This document shows, in pieces, positions 34,161-42,678 of a DNA stretch of 64,000 bases. Below the pieces are notes generated by a model, which was not told where the DNA came from, did not search any database, and saw nothing but the letters and a program-made list of their open reading frames with translations. The stretch covers positions 101,574 to 165,573 of the forward strand of contig NZ_LMAU01000006.1 in assembly GCF_001441535.1 (NCBI RefSeq). Direction: 5' to 3'. The position numbers and the translations under genes are program-made. Each line of letters starts with the position of its first letter. The stretch's first letter is position 1. This stretch comes from Tsuneonella troitsensis (GTDB taxonomy: Bacteria; Pseudomonadota; Alphaproteobacteria; Sphingomonadales; Sphingomonadaceae).

Positions 34161-34190
34161 TTCGTCGCAAGTCGCTGCAATTCGTCGCAA
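34161..34190 (+). repeat. Three 10-base direct repeats in phase with the helix
   Basis: TTCGTCGCAA (34161-34170), GTCGCTGCAA (34171-34180), TTCGTCGCAA (34181-34190). The outer two are identical and the middle differs at three positions. Exact 10-base spacing suggests a protein-binding array just upstream of the promoter at 34197. Confidence 0.5.
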
Positions 34191-34196
34191 AATCGG

Positions 34197-34222
34197 GGAA
34201 CGGAGCACAGAGCAGGACCGTT
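34197..34222 (+). promoter_or_regulatory. Candidate EcfG (general stress) promoter
   Basis: GGAAC (34197-34201), 17-base spacer, CGTT (34219-34222). This matches the alphaproteobacterial general-stress sigma consensus GGAAC-N16/17-CGTT and lies 24 bases before a small gene whose AGGAG site and ATG follow at the right distances. Confidence 0.6.
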
Positions 34223-34245
34223 GGGGCGGTGAGAGGAGTCGCCCG

Positions 34246-34410
34246 ATGGAATTCGAGATCGAGGAACGTCCGCAGCCCGACGCCATGATCGGCTATCGCT
34301 ATTCGGATCGCTTCGTCAGCCCGCAGCGCGAGCGCAAACGGGCGATCCCGATCAGGCCGGACCTGATGGACCGCGCGATCTTCATTCCCGACGAAGAAGC
34401 AGGCTCCTAG
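34246..34410 (+). CDS. Small hypothetical protein (54 aa) under a stress-type promoter
   Basis: 54 residues from the ATG at 34246, chosen because GAGAGGAG lies nine bases upstream and the promoter-like GGAAC/CGTT pair ends at 34222; an earlier in-frame start at 34147 overlaps lpdA and is not used. The protein is charged (EFEIEERPQPDAM at the N-terminus, RERKRAIPIRPDLMDR, IFIPDEEAGS at the C-terminus), with no signal peptide or membrane helix. I do not recognise it. Its TAG stop shares CTAG with the convergent CoA-transferase stop. Confidence 0.6.
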   Translation: MEFEIEERPQPDAMIGYRYSDRFVSPQRERKRAIPIRPDLMDRAIFIPDEEAGS

Positions 34411-35606
34411 CCCACGATCCCAAGCCCTCGAAGCCGGACGATCTCGTCGTGTTCGAGGTCGAGGATTTCGCCGAGGACTTCTGCTCCATCCTCTCCTGCG
34501 CGGGGCGGGGCAGCGCGATACGATGCGGGCGAAGCGGATAGCTTGGCGGGAAACCCGACGAAGCGAACTTCGTTACCATCTTGCCGCTCGAGTTGGCCGA
34601 CCAGTTCGCGTGCCCGAACTTGCGGATGATCGAGCGCCTCGGGCACCGTGTTGACCCGTCCGCTCGGCACGCCTGCATCGTTGAGCGCAGTCACGAGATC
34701 GTCGGACGACCAACCGGCGATAATCGGTTCGATCTCCGCCAGCAGAGCCGCGCGGTTCGCCCCCCGCGCACTCATCGCGGCAAACCGCGGATCTTCGGAG
34801 AGTTCGTCCCGGCCCAGAACGCGGCACAGCTTGCGGTACTGCCGGTCGTTGGCCGTCGCGATCAGGATGTCGCCGTCGGCGCAGGCGAAGACCTGGTACG
34901 GCACGATGTTGGGATGCTGGTTACCGAGTCGCCTCGGCTCCGGCCCGCCGTTGAGCCAGTTCGCTGCCTGGTTGCTCATCAAGGCGACCTGCGCGTCGAG
35001 CAGGGCGAGATCGATCCGTTGCCCTTCGCCGGTCCGGTCGCGGTGGCGCAGCGCGGCGAGGATGGAAATCGCGGCGTAGAGCCCGGTGGTGAGATCGCTG
35101 ATCGGTACGCCGACCTTGGTGGGCGGCCCGTCGGCATCCCCGGTCACGCTCATCAGACCGCTCATGCCCTGGATGAGGAAATCGTATCCGCCGCGGTCTT
35201 TCTCAGGTCCGGTCTGGCCGAACCCGGTGATCGAACACCAGACGATGTCCGGCTTGATCGTCCGCAGGTCGTCGTAATCGAGACCGTACTTCGCGAGGCC
35301 GCCAACGCGGAAATTTTCCACCACCACATCGCTTTGGGCAGCTAGCCGGCGAATGAGGTCCGCGCCTTCGGTAGAAGCGATGTCTATCGCGATCGACCGC
35401 TTGTTGCGGTTGGCGCAGGAATAGTAGGCGGAGTCCTGCGATCCCGACAGAAAGGGCGGCCCCCACGCGCGGGTATCGTCCCCCGCGCCGGGCTGCTCGA
35501 CCTTGATTACATCGGCACCCAGATCGCCCAGGACCTGCGTGCTCCACGGGCCCGCCAAAACGCGCGACAGGTCGAGAACGCGGATGCCATCCAGCGCGCC
35601 GGTCAT
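34407..35606 (-). CDS. CaiB/BaiF family CoA transferase
   Basis: Class III CoA transferase, which moves CoA between acyl groups through aspartyl-CoA intermediates. 399 residues: N-terminal LDGIRVLDLSRVLAGPWSTQ, the NRNKRSIAID segment, and catalytic Asp171 in VGVPISDLTTGLYA. Located downstream of a crotonase gene with a 10-base gap on the same strand, opposite two acyl-CoA dehydrogenase genes. The set looks like a pathway for activation and beta-oxidation of a specific carboxylic acid; the substrate is not evident. Confidence 0.92.
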   Translation of the reverse strand: MTGALDGIRVLDLSRVLAGPWSTQVLGDLGADVIKVEQPGAGDDTRAWGPPFLSGSQDSAYYSCANRNKRSIAIDIASTEGADLIRRLAAQSDVVVENFRVGGLAKYGLDYDDLRTIKPDIVWCSITGFGQTGPEKDRGGYDFLIQGMSGLMSVTGDADGPPTKVGVPISDLTTGLYAAISILAALRHRDRTGEGQRIDLALLDAQVALMSNQAANWLNGGPEPRRLGNQHPNIVPYQVFACADGDILIATANDRQYRKLCRVLGRDELSEDPRFAAMSARGANRAALLAEIEPIIAGWSSDDLVTALNDAGVPSGRVNTVPEALDHPQVRARELVGQLERQDGNEVRFVGFPAKLSASPASYRAAPPRAGEDGAEVLGEILDLEHDEIVRLRGLGIVG

Positions 35607-35616
35607 TCCGAAACCC

Positions 35617-36417
35617 TCACCGGTCTCGGAACTCTGGCGCGCGCTTGCCGAGGAAAGCGTCGATCGCCTCCTCGTGGTCTTCGGTATGATGCGAAAGCGC
35701 CTGATAGGCTGCGGCCATTTCCAGATGGTTCGGCAGCTTCTGATCCATCCCTTCGCGCATCAAACGCTTCGCCATCCGTGTTGCGTGTCCCGGATTGGCC
35801 GCGATGGCCCGTGCGATCTCCTGCGCGCGCGGCAGCACCTCGACTGTAGGCACGACCTCGCTGGCAAGCCCGTAGCGCAAAGCGGTGGCGGCATCGATCG
35901 TCTCGCCCGTCAGCGTCATGCGGCTCGCATTTGACAGTCCTACGACCCGGGGGAGCAGCCACGCCCCGCCACCGCCCGGAATGATGCCGAGCTTGACATA
36001 GCTTTCGGCGACCAGCGCGTCGTCGGCCATCACCCGGACGTCGCACATCAGCGTGATATCGAGTCCGAGACCGATCGCATGGCCGTTGATCGCGGCGACA
36101 ACCGGAACCTCGAGTTCCCACAGCGCCTTGCCGATCGTTTGCACCGTCGTGCGGTAATGGGTGCGCTGGTCGAACGGCGAACCCGCGAACAGGCCCGTCT
36201 TCTCGCGCATCGACTTGACGTTGCCGCCTGCACAGAACGACTTTCCTGCGCCGGTTAGCACCATTGCGCGCACAGTCCGGTCGCGGGCGAGGCTTTCGGC
36301 GAGGGCGACGAACTCGGCGCTCTGTTCGGGATCGGTAATGGCGTTGCGATCGTCCGGGCGATTCATTGTCACGGTCAGGACGGCACCGTCGCGCTCGATT
36401 GTCAGGAAGTCGTTCAT
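35617..36417 (-). CDS. Crotonase-family protein with altered catalytic residues
   Basis: 266 residues of the enoyl-CoA hydratase/isomerase superfamily. Oxyanion-hole segments are intact: SFCAGGNVKSM (60-70) and GHAIGLGLDITLMCD (112-126). The two Glu residues used by hydratases are not: the first position is Asp120 (in GLGLD) and the second aligns with Tyr140 (AESYVKLGIIPGGGG). The protein may therefore be an isomerase or another crotonase-fold enzyme rather than a standard hydratase. It heads the leftward pair with the CoA transferase and is divergent from the acyl-CoA dehydrogenases. Confidence 0.88.
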   Translation of the reverse strand: MNDFLTIERDGAVLTVTMNRPDDRNAITDPEQSAEFVALAESLARDRTVRAMVLTGAGKSFCAGGNVKSMREKTGLFAGSPFDQRTHYRTTVQTIGKALWELEVPVVAAINGHAIGLGLDITLMCDVRVMADDALVAESYVKLGIIPGGGGAWLLPRVVGLSNASRMTLTGETIDAATALRYGLASEVVPTVEVLPRAQEIARAIAANPGHATRMAKRLMREGMDQKLPNHLEMAAAYQALSHHTEDHEEAIDAFLGKRAPEFRDR

Positions 36418-36492
36418 GCATCTGCCTTAGTCAGCACGCTTTATAGCCGCAATGCGCGGGATTGCAGCGCGCCTCGGTCTGCCCCAAACAGA

Positions 36493-37650
36493 GTGCGCGT
36501 GTTCGATACCCTGTCCCTTGCCACCATCCCGCCCGAAGACGAGGCGCTGCGTCCAAAGGTGCGTACCTTGGCGATGGAAGCGGTCGCCGGCATGCCGCTT
36601 GATCGCCGCGCGCGCTCATGGATGGGCTTCGATCCGGCGTTCAGCCGCAAGTTGGGCGAAGCCGGACTGCTCGGCCTGACGCTCCCCACGGAATACGGGG
36701 GAGCGGGGCGCGGGCCTTTCGCGCGCTTCGTGGTCGTCGAAGAACTTCTCGCGGCCGGCGCGCCGGTTGGAGCGCACTGGATCGCCGACCGCCAAAGCGC
36801 GCCGCTGATTTACAACTACGGCACCGAAGCGCAGCGGCGCGAATACCTGCCGCGCATCTGCCGGGGCGAGGCGCTGTTCTGTATCGGGATGAGCGAACCC
36901 GGCGCGGGTTCCGACCTGGCGGCGGTCCGTAGCAGGGCGGAGCGAACGGGCGAGGGCTGGCGCCTCAACGGCCAGAAATTGTGGACCACCGGCGCGCAAC
37001 ACGTCGATTACATGATCGCGCTCGTGCGGACGTCCGGCGGTCCCGAGGGCCGTCATGCGGGGCTGTCGCAATTGATCGTGCCGCTCGACAGACCCGGCGT
37101 ATCCATCCGTCCGATCGAGGACCTCGCGGGAGACTCGCATTTCAACGAGGTTTTCTTCGACGATGTCGATCTGCCCCCCGATGCGCTGATCGGCGAGGAG
37201 GGACAAGGCTGGGCGCAAGTGACCGCCGAACTTGCGTTCGAGCGCAGCGGACCGGAGCGAATCTATTCCAGCCACGTCGTGCTCGACGCTTGGATCGAGC
37301 ACCTGAGAAAGGTGGGCCGCGCTGACGATCGAACCGCAGCAATCGTTGGCGGCTTGATTGCCCGCCTCGCTACTTTGCGCGCCATGTCGCTTGCCTGCAC
37401 CGGTCGGTTGGCGGCTGGCGAAAGTCCGGTCGTCGAGGCATCGCTGGTCAAGGATCTTGGCACCTCCTTCGAGCAAGAACTTCCCCTCGCGATCGCAGAC
37501 GATCTGGCTGCGCACCCGCAAGAGAACCCCGATCCGGAGATCGTTGCTGCGCTTCGATACCTCACGCTCGTCGCGCCCAGTTTTTCGCTGCGAGGGGGAA
37601 CGCGCGAGATACTTCGCGGAATCATCGCACGGGGCATGGGCCTGCGATGA
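36493..37650 (+). CDS. Acyl-CoA dehydrogenase, large partner
   Basis: FAD enzyme introducing an alpha-beta double bond in an acyl-CoA. 385 residues from GTG at 36493 (GTG at 36499 is an alternative). Domain order is normal: N-terminal helical domain with GLTLPTEYGGAG, middle beta domain with CIGMSEPGAGSDLAAV and WTTGAQHVDYM, and C-terminal domain ending in the GGTREILRGIIARGMGL segment. Followed by a second, shorter dehydrogenase with ATGA overlap. Pairs of this kind often form heteromeric enzymes acting on steroid or side-chain acyl-CoAs. Confidence 0.92.
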   Translation: MRVFDTLSLATIPPEDEALRPKVRTLAMEAVAGMPLDRRARSWMGFDPAFSRKLGEAGLLGLTLPTEYGGAGRGPFARFVVVEELLAAGAPVGAHWIADRQSAPLIYNYGTEAQRREYLPRICRGEALFCIGMSEPGAGSDLAAVRSRAERTGEGWRLNGQKLWTTGAQHVDYMIALVRTSGGPEGRHAGLSQLIVPLDRPGVSIRPIEDLAGDSHFNEVFFDDVDLPPDALIGEEGQGWAQVTAELAFERSGPERIYSSHVVLDAWIEHLRKVGRADDRTAAIVGGLIARLATLRAMSLACTGRLAAGESPVVEASLVKDLGTSFEQELPLAIADDLAAHPQENPDPEIVAALRYLTLVAPSFSLRGGTREILRGIIARGMGLR

Positions 37651-38360
37651 GCGAATACCTCGCCCCGTTCGAAGCGATGCTCGATACGCTGTTCCCGCCC
37701 GGACGCGTTCGAGCCATCGACGCTGGAGCTGACTGGTCCGATGAACGAGCGGAAGTCGAGAAGTCGGGTTTCCTCGAAGCGCTGGCTTCGGAAGACGGTC
37801 TGCCAATCGGCGATGTCGTAACGCTTTGGCGTGCGCTGGGTTATCGCGCCGCGCCGCTCGCAATCGGCGAGACCATGATCGACCGTTCCGAACAAGACGC
37901 TGACCTCGCAAAGCCGCTATTGTTGGCTGCGGCCATTTCGGGAGCGGCGGACCGCGTGCTTTCGATGACCGTGGATCACGCGAACCAGCGCGTGCAGTTC
38001 GGCAAACCGATCGGACGCCAACAGGCAGTTCAGCAGCAACTCGCCGTCATGGCGGAGTATGTCGTCGCGGTGCGCATGTCCCTTGACCTTGCATCCAGTG
38101 GCGATTGGCCGACCGCCGAAAAGGCGGCGCTGGCGAAGGTAGTGGCCGCGATCTACGCGCCGCAGATCGCCAATGCGGCGCACGCGGTTCACGGCGCGAT
38201 CGGGATCAGCGCCGATTACGACCTGCAGCTTTACACCCGGCGCCTCCACACCTGGCGCCTCGAAGGCGGCGGTGAAACCGCATGGGCCCGGAAACTCGGG
38301 GGCTCGATTCTCTCTGCATCCGACAGCTCGCTCGATTGGATGCGCCGCTTGCTTTTCTGA
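37647..38360 (+). CDS. Short acyl-CoA dehydrogenase subunit
   Basis: 237 residues corresponding mainly to the C-terminal helical part of acyl-CoA dehydrogenases: NQRVQFGKPIGRQQAVQQQLAVM (FAD-contact region), VHGAIGISADYDLQLYTRRLHTW, and GGGETAWARKLG. The N-terminal domain is reduced to about 90 poorly conserved residues, so the middle beta domain is missing. This is the architecture of the smaller partner in alpha2-beta2 heteromeric dehydrogenases, and the ATGA overlap with the full-length gene supports equal synthesis. Ends 20 bases from the convergent amylase stop. Confidence 0.85.
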   Translation: MSEYLAPFEAMLDTLFPPGRVRAIDAGADWSDERAEVEKSGFLEALASEDGLPIGDVVTLWRALGYRAAPLAIGETMIDRSEQDADLAKPLLLAAAISGAADRVLSMTVDHANQRVQFGKPIGRQQAVQQQLAVMAEYVVAVRMSLDLASSGDWPTAEKAALAKVVAAIYAPQIANAAHAVHGAIGISADYDLQLYTRRLHTWRLEGGGETAWARKLGGSILSASDSSLDWMRRLLF

Positions 38361-38379
38361 GAACGGTCGACATCCTTCG

Positions 38380-39798
38380 TTAGTCGGCGGAGGCAGCGCC
38401 GTTTCTCGCGAGCAGCCGGAAACCCCATGCCGGAAGCGAAACTTCGTCCCCTGCCTTCAGCGTTATCGAAGTTCCGGTCCTGAATTCTCTGTAAGTTCCG
38501 GCTGCGTGGGCATCGGTCAGCCGCGCAGTTACCGGCTGCGCAGACAGGTTGAACAGGCCGACGACCTTGTTTCCCTTGTCCTCGCGCACCCATGAGAAGA
38601 GCTGCTTGGGCTTGTCCGAAAGAACCGCACTCATCCGCGCGCCCCATGCCCCGTTCGACAGCACGGGATTGCCTCGGCGGAATGCGATGAGGTCCTTGAT
38701 CAGGCTGCCGACGTCGCAGCCTTGCAGCTTCGACCAGTCGATGGGGTCCTTTTCGAAGAACTCAAGCCGCTTGGCATTGCAGGCCTCTTGACCGTTGTGG
38801 ACCATAGGCAGCCCCTCACCGGCAAAGGATAGCGCGACGAAAGCCGGCAGAGCATCGCCGAAATTCTCGTACTGGGTTCCTTCCCACGCGTTGCTGTCGT
38901 GGTTTTCGATATAGGTCAGCCGCATCGCCCGGCGCGGCCATGCACTCTCGTTCTCCGCGTAGTAGCCGTAAAGCGATGTTGCATCGCCTTTGCCCTGCGC
39001 GATGTTCTTTACGGTCGTGTGCCATTCCCAGGCATAGACCGCGTCGAACGCCTTGCGGGTCATCTCGCTCGATTTCCATTCGGCGAGCATGAAGACCGGT
39101 TTGATCGCGTCGAGGCGCGCCCGTTCCGTTTCCCAGAAGTCTAGCGGAACATAACCCGCAACGTCGGCACGGAATCCATCGACATCGTAGTCGCGAACCC
39201 ACATTTCCATCGCCTCGCCCACGTGCTGGCGCACGCCCGGTTTCGACCAGTCGAGATCGATCACGTCCGACCAGTCCCACCAGGGCGTGGGGCGGAAATT
39301 GCCCTGCCAATCCTTTTCGTACCAATCGGGGTGCTGCTTCGCGAGCTGGTTGTCCCAAGCCGTGTGGTTGGCGACCCAGTCGAGGATGACCTTGAAGCCT
39401 TGCGCGTGGGCGGCCTCGACGAACGCCTTGAATTCGGCCTTGGTGCCGAATTCGGGGTTCACGTCGTAATAGTCCTTTACCGAATAGGGACTTCCCAACG
39501 TGCCCTTGCGGTTCTCCGCGCCAATCGGATGGATCGGCATCAGCCACAGCACGTCGACGCCCAGTTCCTTCAGGCGCGGCAGTTCCTTTTGCGCGGCTGC
39601 GAAAGTGCCCTCTTTCGTGAACTGGCGGGTATTGATCTGGTAGAGGACGGCATCCTTGGCCCAGGCGGGGCTCTCGACGGTCGAATACTCCGCGGGCTGC
39701 CAGGCGTCCTCGGCCGGTTCCTCGACGGTGCCGGTCATGGCCCAGCCGGCAGTGCCGACGGCAAGCGCCGCAGCGGCGGCGAGGAGAATGCGCTTCAT
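38380..39798 (-). CDS. Exported GH13 alpha-amylase-family glycosidase
   Basis: 472 residues from the ATG at 39798, which has AGGAG nine bases upstream; the frame to 39831 is not used. Signal peptide MKRILLAAAAALAVGTAGWA. The GH13 barrel carries Asp212 nucleophile (DVDGFRADV), acid/base Glu240 (FMLAEWKSS) and the transition-state Asp301 (YIENHDSNAW). C-terminal beta domain from about 390. Hydrolyses alpha-1,4 glucosidic bonds, presumably on maltooligosaccharides in the periplasm. Four bases after the sugar MFS transporter gene, so part of the leftward lacI-transporter-amylase operon. Confidence 0.92.
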   Translation of the reverse strand: MKRILLAAAAALAVGTAGWAMTGTVEEPAEDAWQPAEYSTVESPAWAKDAVLYQINTRQFTKEGTFAAAQKELPRLKELGVDVLWLMPIHPIGAENRKGTLGSPYSVKDYYDVNPEFGTKAEFKAFVEAAHAQGFKVILDWVANHTAWDNQLAKQHPDWYEKDWQGNFRPTPWWDWSDVIDLDWSKPGVRQHVGEAMEMWVRDYDVDGFRADVAGYVPLDFWETERARLDAIKPVFMLAEWKSSEMTRKAFDAVYAWEWHTTVKNIAQGKGDATSLYGYYAENESAWPRRAMRLTYIENHDSNAWEGTQYENFGDALPAFVALSFAGEGLPMVHNGQEACNAKRLEFFEKDPIDWSKLQGCDVGSLIKDLIAFRRGNPVLSNGAWGARMSAVLSDKPKQLFSWVREDKGNKVVGLFNLSAQPVTARLTDAHAAGTYREFRTGTSITLKAGDEVSLPAWGFRLLARNGAASAD

Positions 39799-39802
39799 CG
39801 AA

Positions 39803-41311
39803 TTAGCTCCTGTTGGGAATGGCGGCGGCAACGCGGCCCATGGCGAGCGCGGCGACGAGCCAGCTTGCAGCGGCGAACAGCATCGTCCAGATCGGCTCGC
39901 CCGGGAACAGCGCCTTCATGATCGTGCCCATCGCGGTTGCGACCAGCAGTTGCGGCACGACGATGAAGACGTTGAACAGGCCCATGTAGATGCCGAGTTT
40001 GGCCTGCGGCAGATTGCTGGCGAGGATGGCGTAGGGCATCGCAAGGATGCTGGCCCAGGCGATGCCGATTCCGACTTCGGCCAGCAGCAGAACCTGCGGA
40101 TCGCGCACGAAGAAGAACATCGCGAACCCGATCGCGCCCAGCGTCAGACAGATCGAATGCGTCCGGACCTGGCCCACTCGCCGGGCCAGCCATGGGAGGA
40201 GGGCGAGTGCTGCGATCGCAGCAACCCCGTTGTAGACGGTGAACAGCACGTTCACCCAGTTGGCCCCTTCGTTGTAGGCCGCGCTGGCGGTGTCGGTGCT
40301 GCCGTACACATATTGCGTCACGACCGGCGTGGTGTTGATCCACATGATGAAAAGTGCGCTCCAGCTGAAGAACTGGACCAGCGCGAGACGCTTCATGACT
40401 TCGGGCATTCCGGCGAAGTCGCCGACGATCTGGGCCAGCATCCCGTTCGTCCGGCCTTGCTTGGCGAGCGAGATCGCTATTGCGCTCAGCACGCCGTATC
40501 CCGCGAGCAGGCCGCCGAGGAGATACACCTCCTTCTCGAGCCCGAATACGCCGACCGCGAGCGCGACCGCGGCACCCACCGCAGCCCATGCGAGGCAAGA
40601 TAGATAGGTCCGCGCCGCCAGAGCGCGGACGGGATGCACCGCTTCCTCTTGGGGATGGCCGGCGAAGGCGGCTTGCTCTTCCGGACTGTATTCCTTCGTG
40701 GTCAGTACGGTCCAGAGCACTGCAGCAAACAGCGCCAGTCCCCCGGCCCAGAAGCTCCATTTGACGGTGTCGGGCAAACGTCCCTCGGGCGCTATGTTCG
40801 AGACGCCGAGAGCCTCGAGTAGATACGGAAAGATCGACCCGACCACTGCGCCTGCGCCGATGAAAGCGGTCTGGACCGCGTATCCGGCGGAATGCTGGTC
40901 GGTTCGCAGCATGTCGCCGACGAATGCGCGAAACGGCTCCATCGATACGTTGAGGCTCGCGTCCAGCACCCACAGCATCGCCGCGGCGAATACCAGCGGG
41001 GCGGCAAGCGTGGGCGCCAGCGGCATCGCGAAGAGTGCAAGTGCGGAGAGGATGGCGCCGGCCAAGAAGTACGGGCGCCGCCGACCCAGACGATTCCACG
41101 TCCTGTCGCTCATGTGTCCGATGATCGGCTGAACGAGCAATCCGGTCAGCGGGGCGGCGACCCACAGCGCCGGCAGATCGTCCATGCTGGCCCCAAGCGT
41201 CTGGAAGACCCGGCTCATGTTGCCGTTCTGCAGCGCGAATCCGATCTGGATCCCGAAGAAGCCGAAGCTGATGTTCCAAAGGCCCGCAAAGCCTTGGCGC
41301 GGCTTTTCCAT
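39803..41311 (-). CDS. Sugar MFS transporter of the SLC45/sucrose-permease-like group
   Basis: 502 residues from the ATG at 41311 (MEKPRQGFAGLWNISFGFFG), twelve hydrophobic segments. The sequences GFFGIQIGFALQNGNMSRVFQTLGA and QPIIGHMSDRTWNRLGRRRPYFL are typical of disaccharide/glucoside MFS permeases found beside amylase genes in sphingomonads and xanthomonads. The frame is open to 41512 but runs through the operator and into lacI. It should take maltose or glucose from the periplasm to the cytoplasm. Substrate assignment is from context. Confidence 0.9.
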   Translation of the reverse strand: MEKPRQGFAGLWNISFGFFGIQIGFALQNGNMSRVFQTLGASMDDLPALWVAAPLTGLLVQPIIGHMSDRTWNRLGRRRPYFLAGAILSALALFAMPLAPTLAAPLVFAAAMLWVLDASLNVSMEPFRAFVGDMLRTDQHSAGYAVQTAFIGAGAVVGSIFPYLLEALGVSNIAPEGRLPDTVKWSFWAGGLALFAAVLWTVLTTKEYSPEEQAAFAGHPQEEAVHPVRALAARTYLSCLAWAAVGAAVALAVGVFGLEKEVYLLGGLLAGYGVLSAIAISLAKQGRTNGMLAQIVGDFAGMPEVMKRLALVQFFSWSALFIMWINTTPVVTQYVYGSTDTASAAYNEGANWVNVLFTVYNGVAAIAALALLPWLARRVGQVRTHSICLTLGAIGFAMFFFVRDPQVLLLAEVGIGIAWASILAMPYAILASNLPQAKLGIYMGLFNVFIVVPQLLVATAMGTIMKALFPGEPIWTMLFAAASWLVAALAMGRVAAAIPNRS

Positions 41312-41395
41312 CGCGCGAAAATCCTTCCCGTTGACGGGGCGGATCGGGCCGCCCTCTTGCGCAACGGGCTGGCGCAAATGGCGAATTGCCGCAAC

Positions 41396-41411
41396 ACACA
41401 TACGAATGTGT
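41396..41411. promoter_or_regulatory. Candidate LacI-type operator before the sugar transporter
   Basis: ACACATACGAATGTGT is palindromic around a central CG with only the two bases next to it unpaired, the usual shape of a LacI-family site. It lies between the lacI stop and the transporter start (85 bases upstream of it). Confidence 0.6.
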
Positions 41412-41429
41412 TGGGCGAATGCGGTGGCC

Positions 41430-42467
41430 TCAGCGCGTCGCCGTGCTTTCGCGAATGACCAGCTTGGTCGGGAGACGGGGATCGGGACGCGGAGTCCCGG
41501 CAATGTCGGCAAGCAAGGTGTCCACCAGTCGCTCGCCGGCCCCGCGCATGTCCTGCATGATCGTCGTGAGCGGCGGTCGCGTGAAGCTTGCTGCGGGAAT
41601 ATCGTCGAAACCGATTACCGCGACGTCGGCCGGGACCGATCGACCCGCCTGAGAAAGCGCGCGCATCGCGCCGATCGCGATCAGGTCCGATGCGGCAAAG
41701 ATCGCGTCGAAATGCGCCCCTCCGGCGATCAGAGCTTCAGCGGCGGCATAGCCCGCTTCCTCGCTCGTGAGCGCATTGTGCTGGAGGGCGGGATCGGGAG
41801 ACAGCCCGGCCGCGCGCATAGCGGCGCAAAGCCCGTCATAGCGGCTCGCGAACTCGGGATAATGGCTGTCCGCATGGCCCAGAAAAGCGATGCGTCTGCG
41901 ACCTCGCTCGATCAGATGCGCGCCGGCGATGCGTCCGGCTTCGACGTTGTCCGAACCGATCGTTCCGCCACTTGCGTCGGACGAAACAGAACCCCACCGC
42001 GCGAAGTGGGTGCCCTGCCGGCGGAGCTGCTCGAGGCGCTGCTGGTATATCGTCCAGTCGCCATAGCCGAGCAGGATCAGCCCGTCGGCGCGGTGAGAAT
42101 CCTGGTACTGAACGTGCCAGTCGTCCTCGAGCCTCTGGAACGAGATGAGCAGGTCGAGTCCGCGATTCGCCGCCGCGCGGGTAATCGAGCCGAGCATTGC
42201 GAGGAAGAACGGATTGATCATGCTCTCGTCGGGAGTCGGGTCCTCGAAGAATAGCAGCGCAATGGTGTTCGAGCGTTGTGAGCGGAGCGAACTGGCGTTC
42301 TTGTCGACCGTATAATTGAGTTCGCGAGCGATGGTCTCGATCCGCTCGCGAGTCGCCGGGCTGACCGAGCGATCCCCGCGCAACGCACGGCTGACGGTCG
42401 GCTGGGAAACACCCGCCAGATAGGCAATATCGAAGCTTGTCGGCCTCCCGGTGGGTAAGCGGCCCAT
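41430..42467 (-). CDS. LacI family transcriptional regulator of the glucan locus
   Basis: 345 residues from the ATG at 42467 (GGGAG upstream; the longer frame to 42875 runs through the divergent receptor gene). N-terminal helix-turn-helix with hinge: TSFDIAYLAGVSQPTVSRALRGDRSVSPATRERIE (about 10-44, read in two parts), then a periplasmic-binding-like sugar-sensing domain ending VIGFDDIPAASFTRPPLTTI. Divergent from the TonB-dependent receptor and upstream of the transporter and amylase genes, so it very likely controls the whole locus in response to an alpha-glucoside. Two similar CATACG-containing sites are seen in the adjacent promoters. Confidence 0.93.
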   Translation of the reverse strand: MGRLPTGRPTSFDIAYLAGVSQPTVSRALRGDRSVSPATRERIETIARELNYTVDKNASSLRSQRSNTIALLFFEDPTPDESMINPFFLAMLGSITRAAANRGLDLLISFQRLEDDWHVQYQDSHRADGLILLGYGDWTIYQQRLEQLRRQGTHFARWGSVSSDASGGTIGSDNVEAGRIAGAHLIERGRRRIAFLGHADSHYPEFASRYDGLCAAMRAAGLSPDPALQHNALTSEEAGYAAAEALIAGGAHFDAIFAASDLIAIGAMRALSQAGRSVPADVAVIGFDDIPAASFTRPPLTTIMQDMRGAGERLVDTLLADIAGTPRPDPRLPTKLVIRESTATR

Positions 42468-42584
42468 CTCTACTCCCTGATCGGAGCGAAACTTATGACG
42501 CGCGCACGCGAATGGGAAGCCGGTGCGAAAGGTGGGACCGCGGGTGTCGCAAATCGGCCACAGCGGTGATGCTGCACTGCACAA

Positions 42585-42596
42585 GCATACGTATAC
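42585..42596. promoter_or_regulatory. Second CATACG operator-like site before the receptor gene
   Basis: GCATACGTATAC, an ATACGTAT palindrome centred on CG, shares the half CATACG with the site at 41396-41411. It lies 83 bases upstream of the receptor GTG, in the lacI/receptor intergenic region. Confidence 0.45.
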
Positions 42597-42678
42597 CGGC
42601 TTCCGGACAGGCCCTTCGCGCCCGTATGGGACCGGCGAGAGCGGCGCTTTGACGGCGCCCCGAGGGGAGAGATCGATC

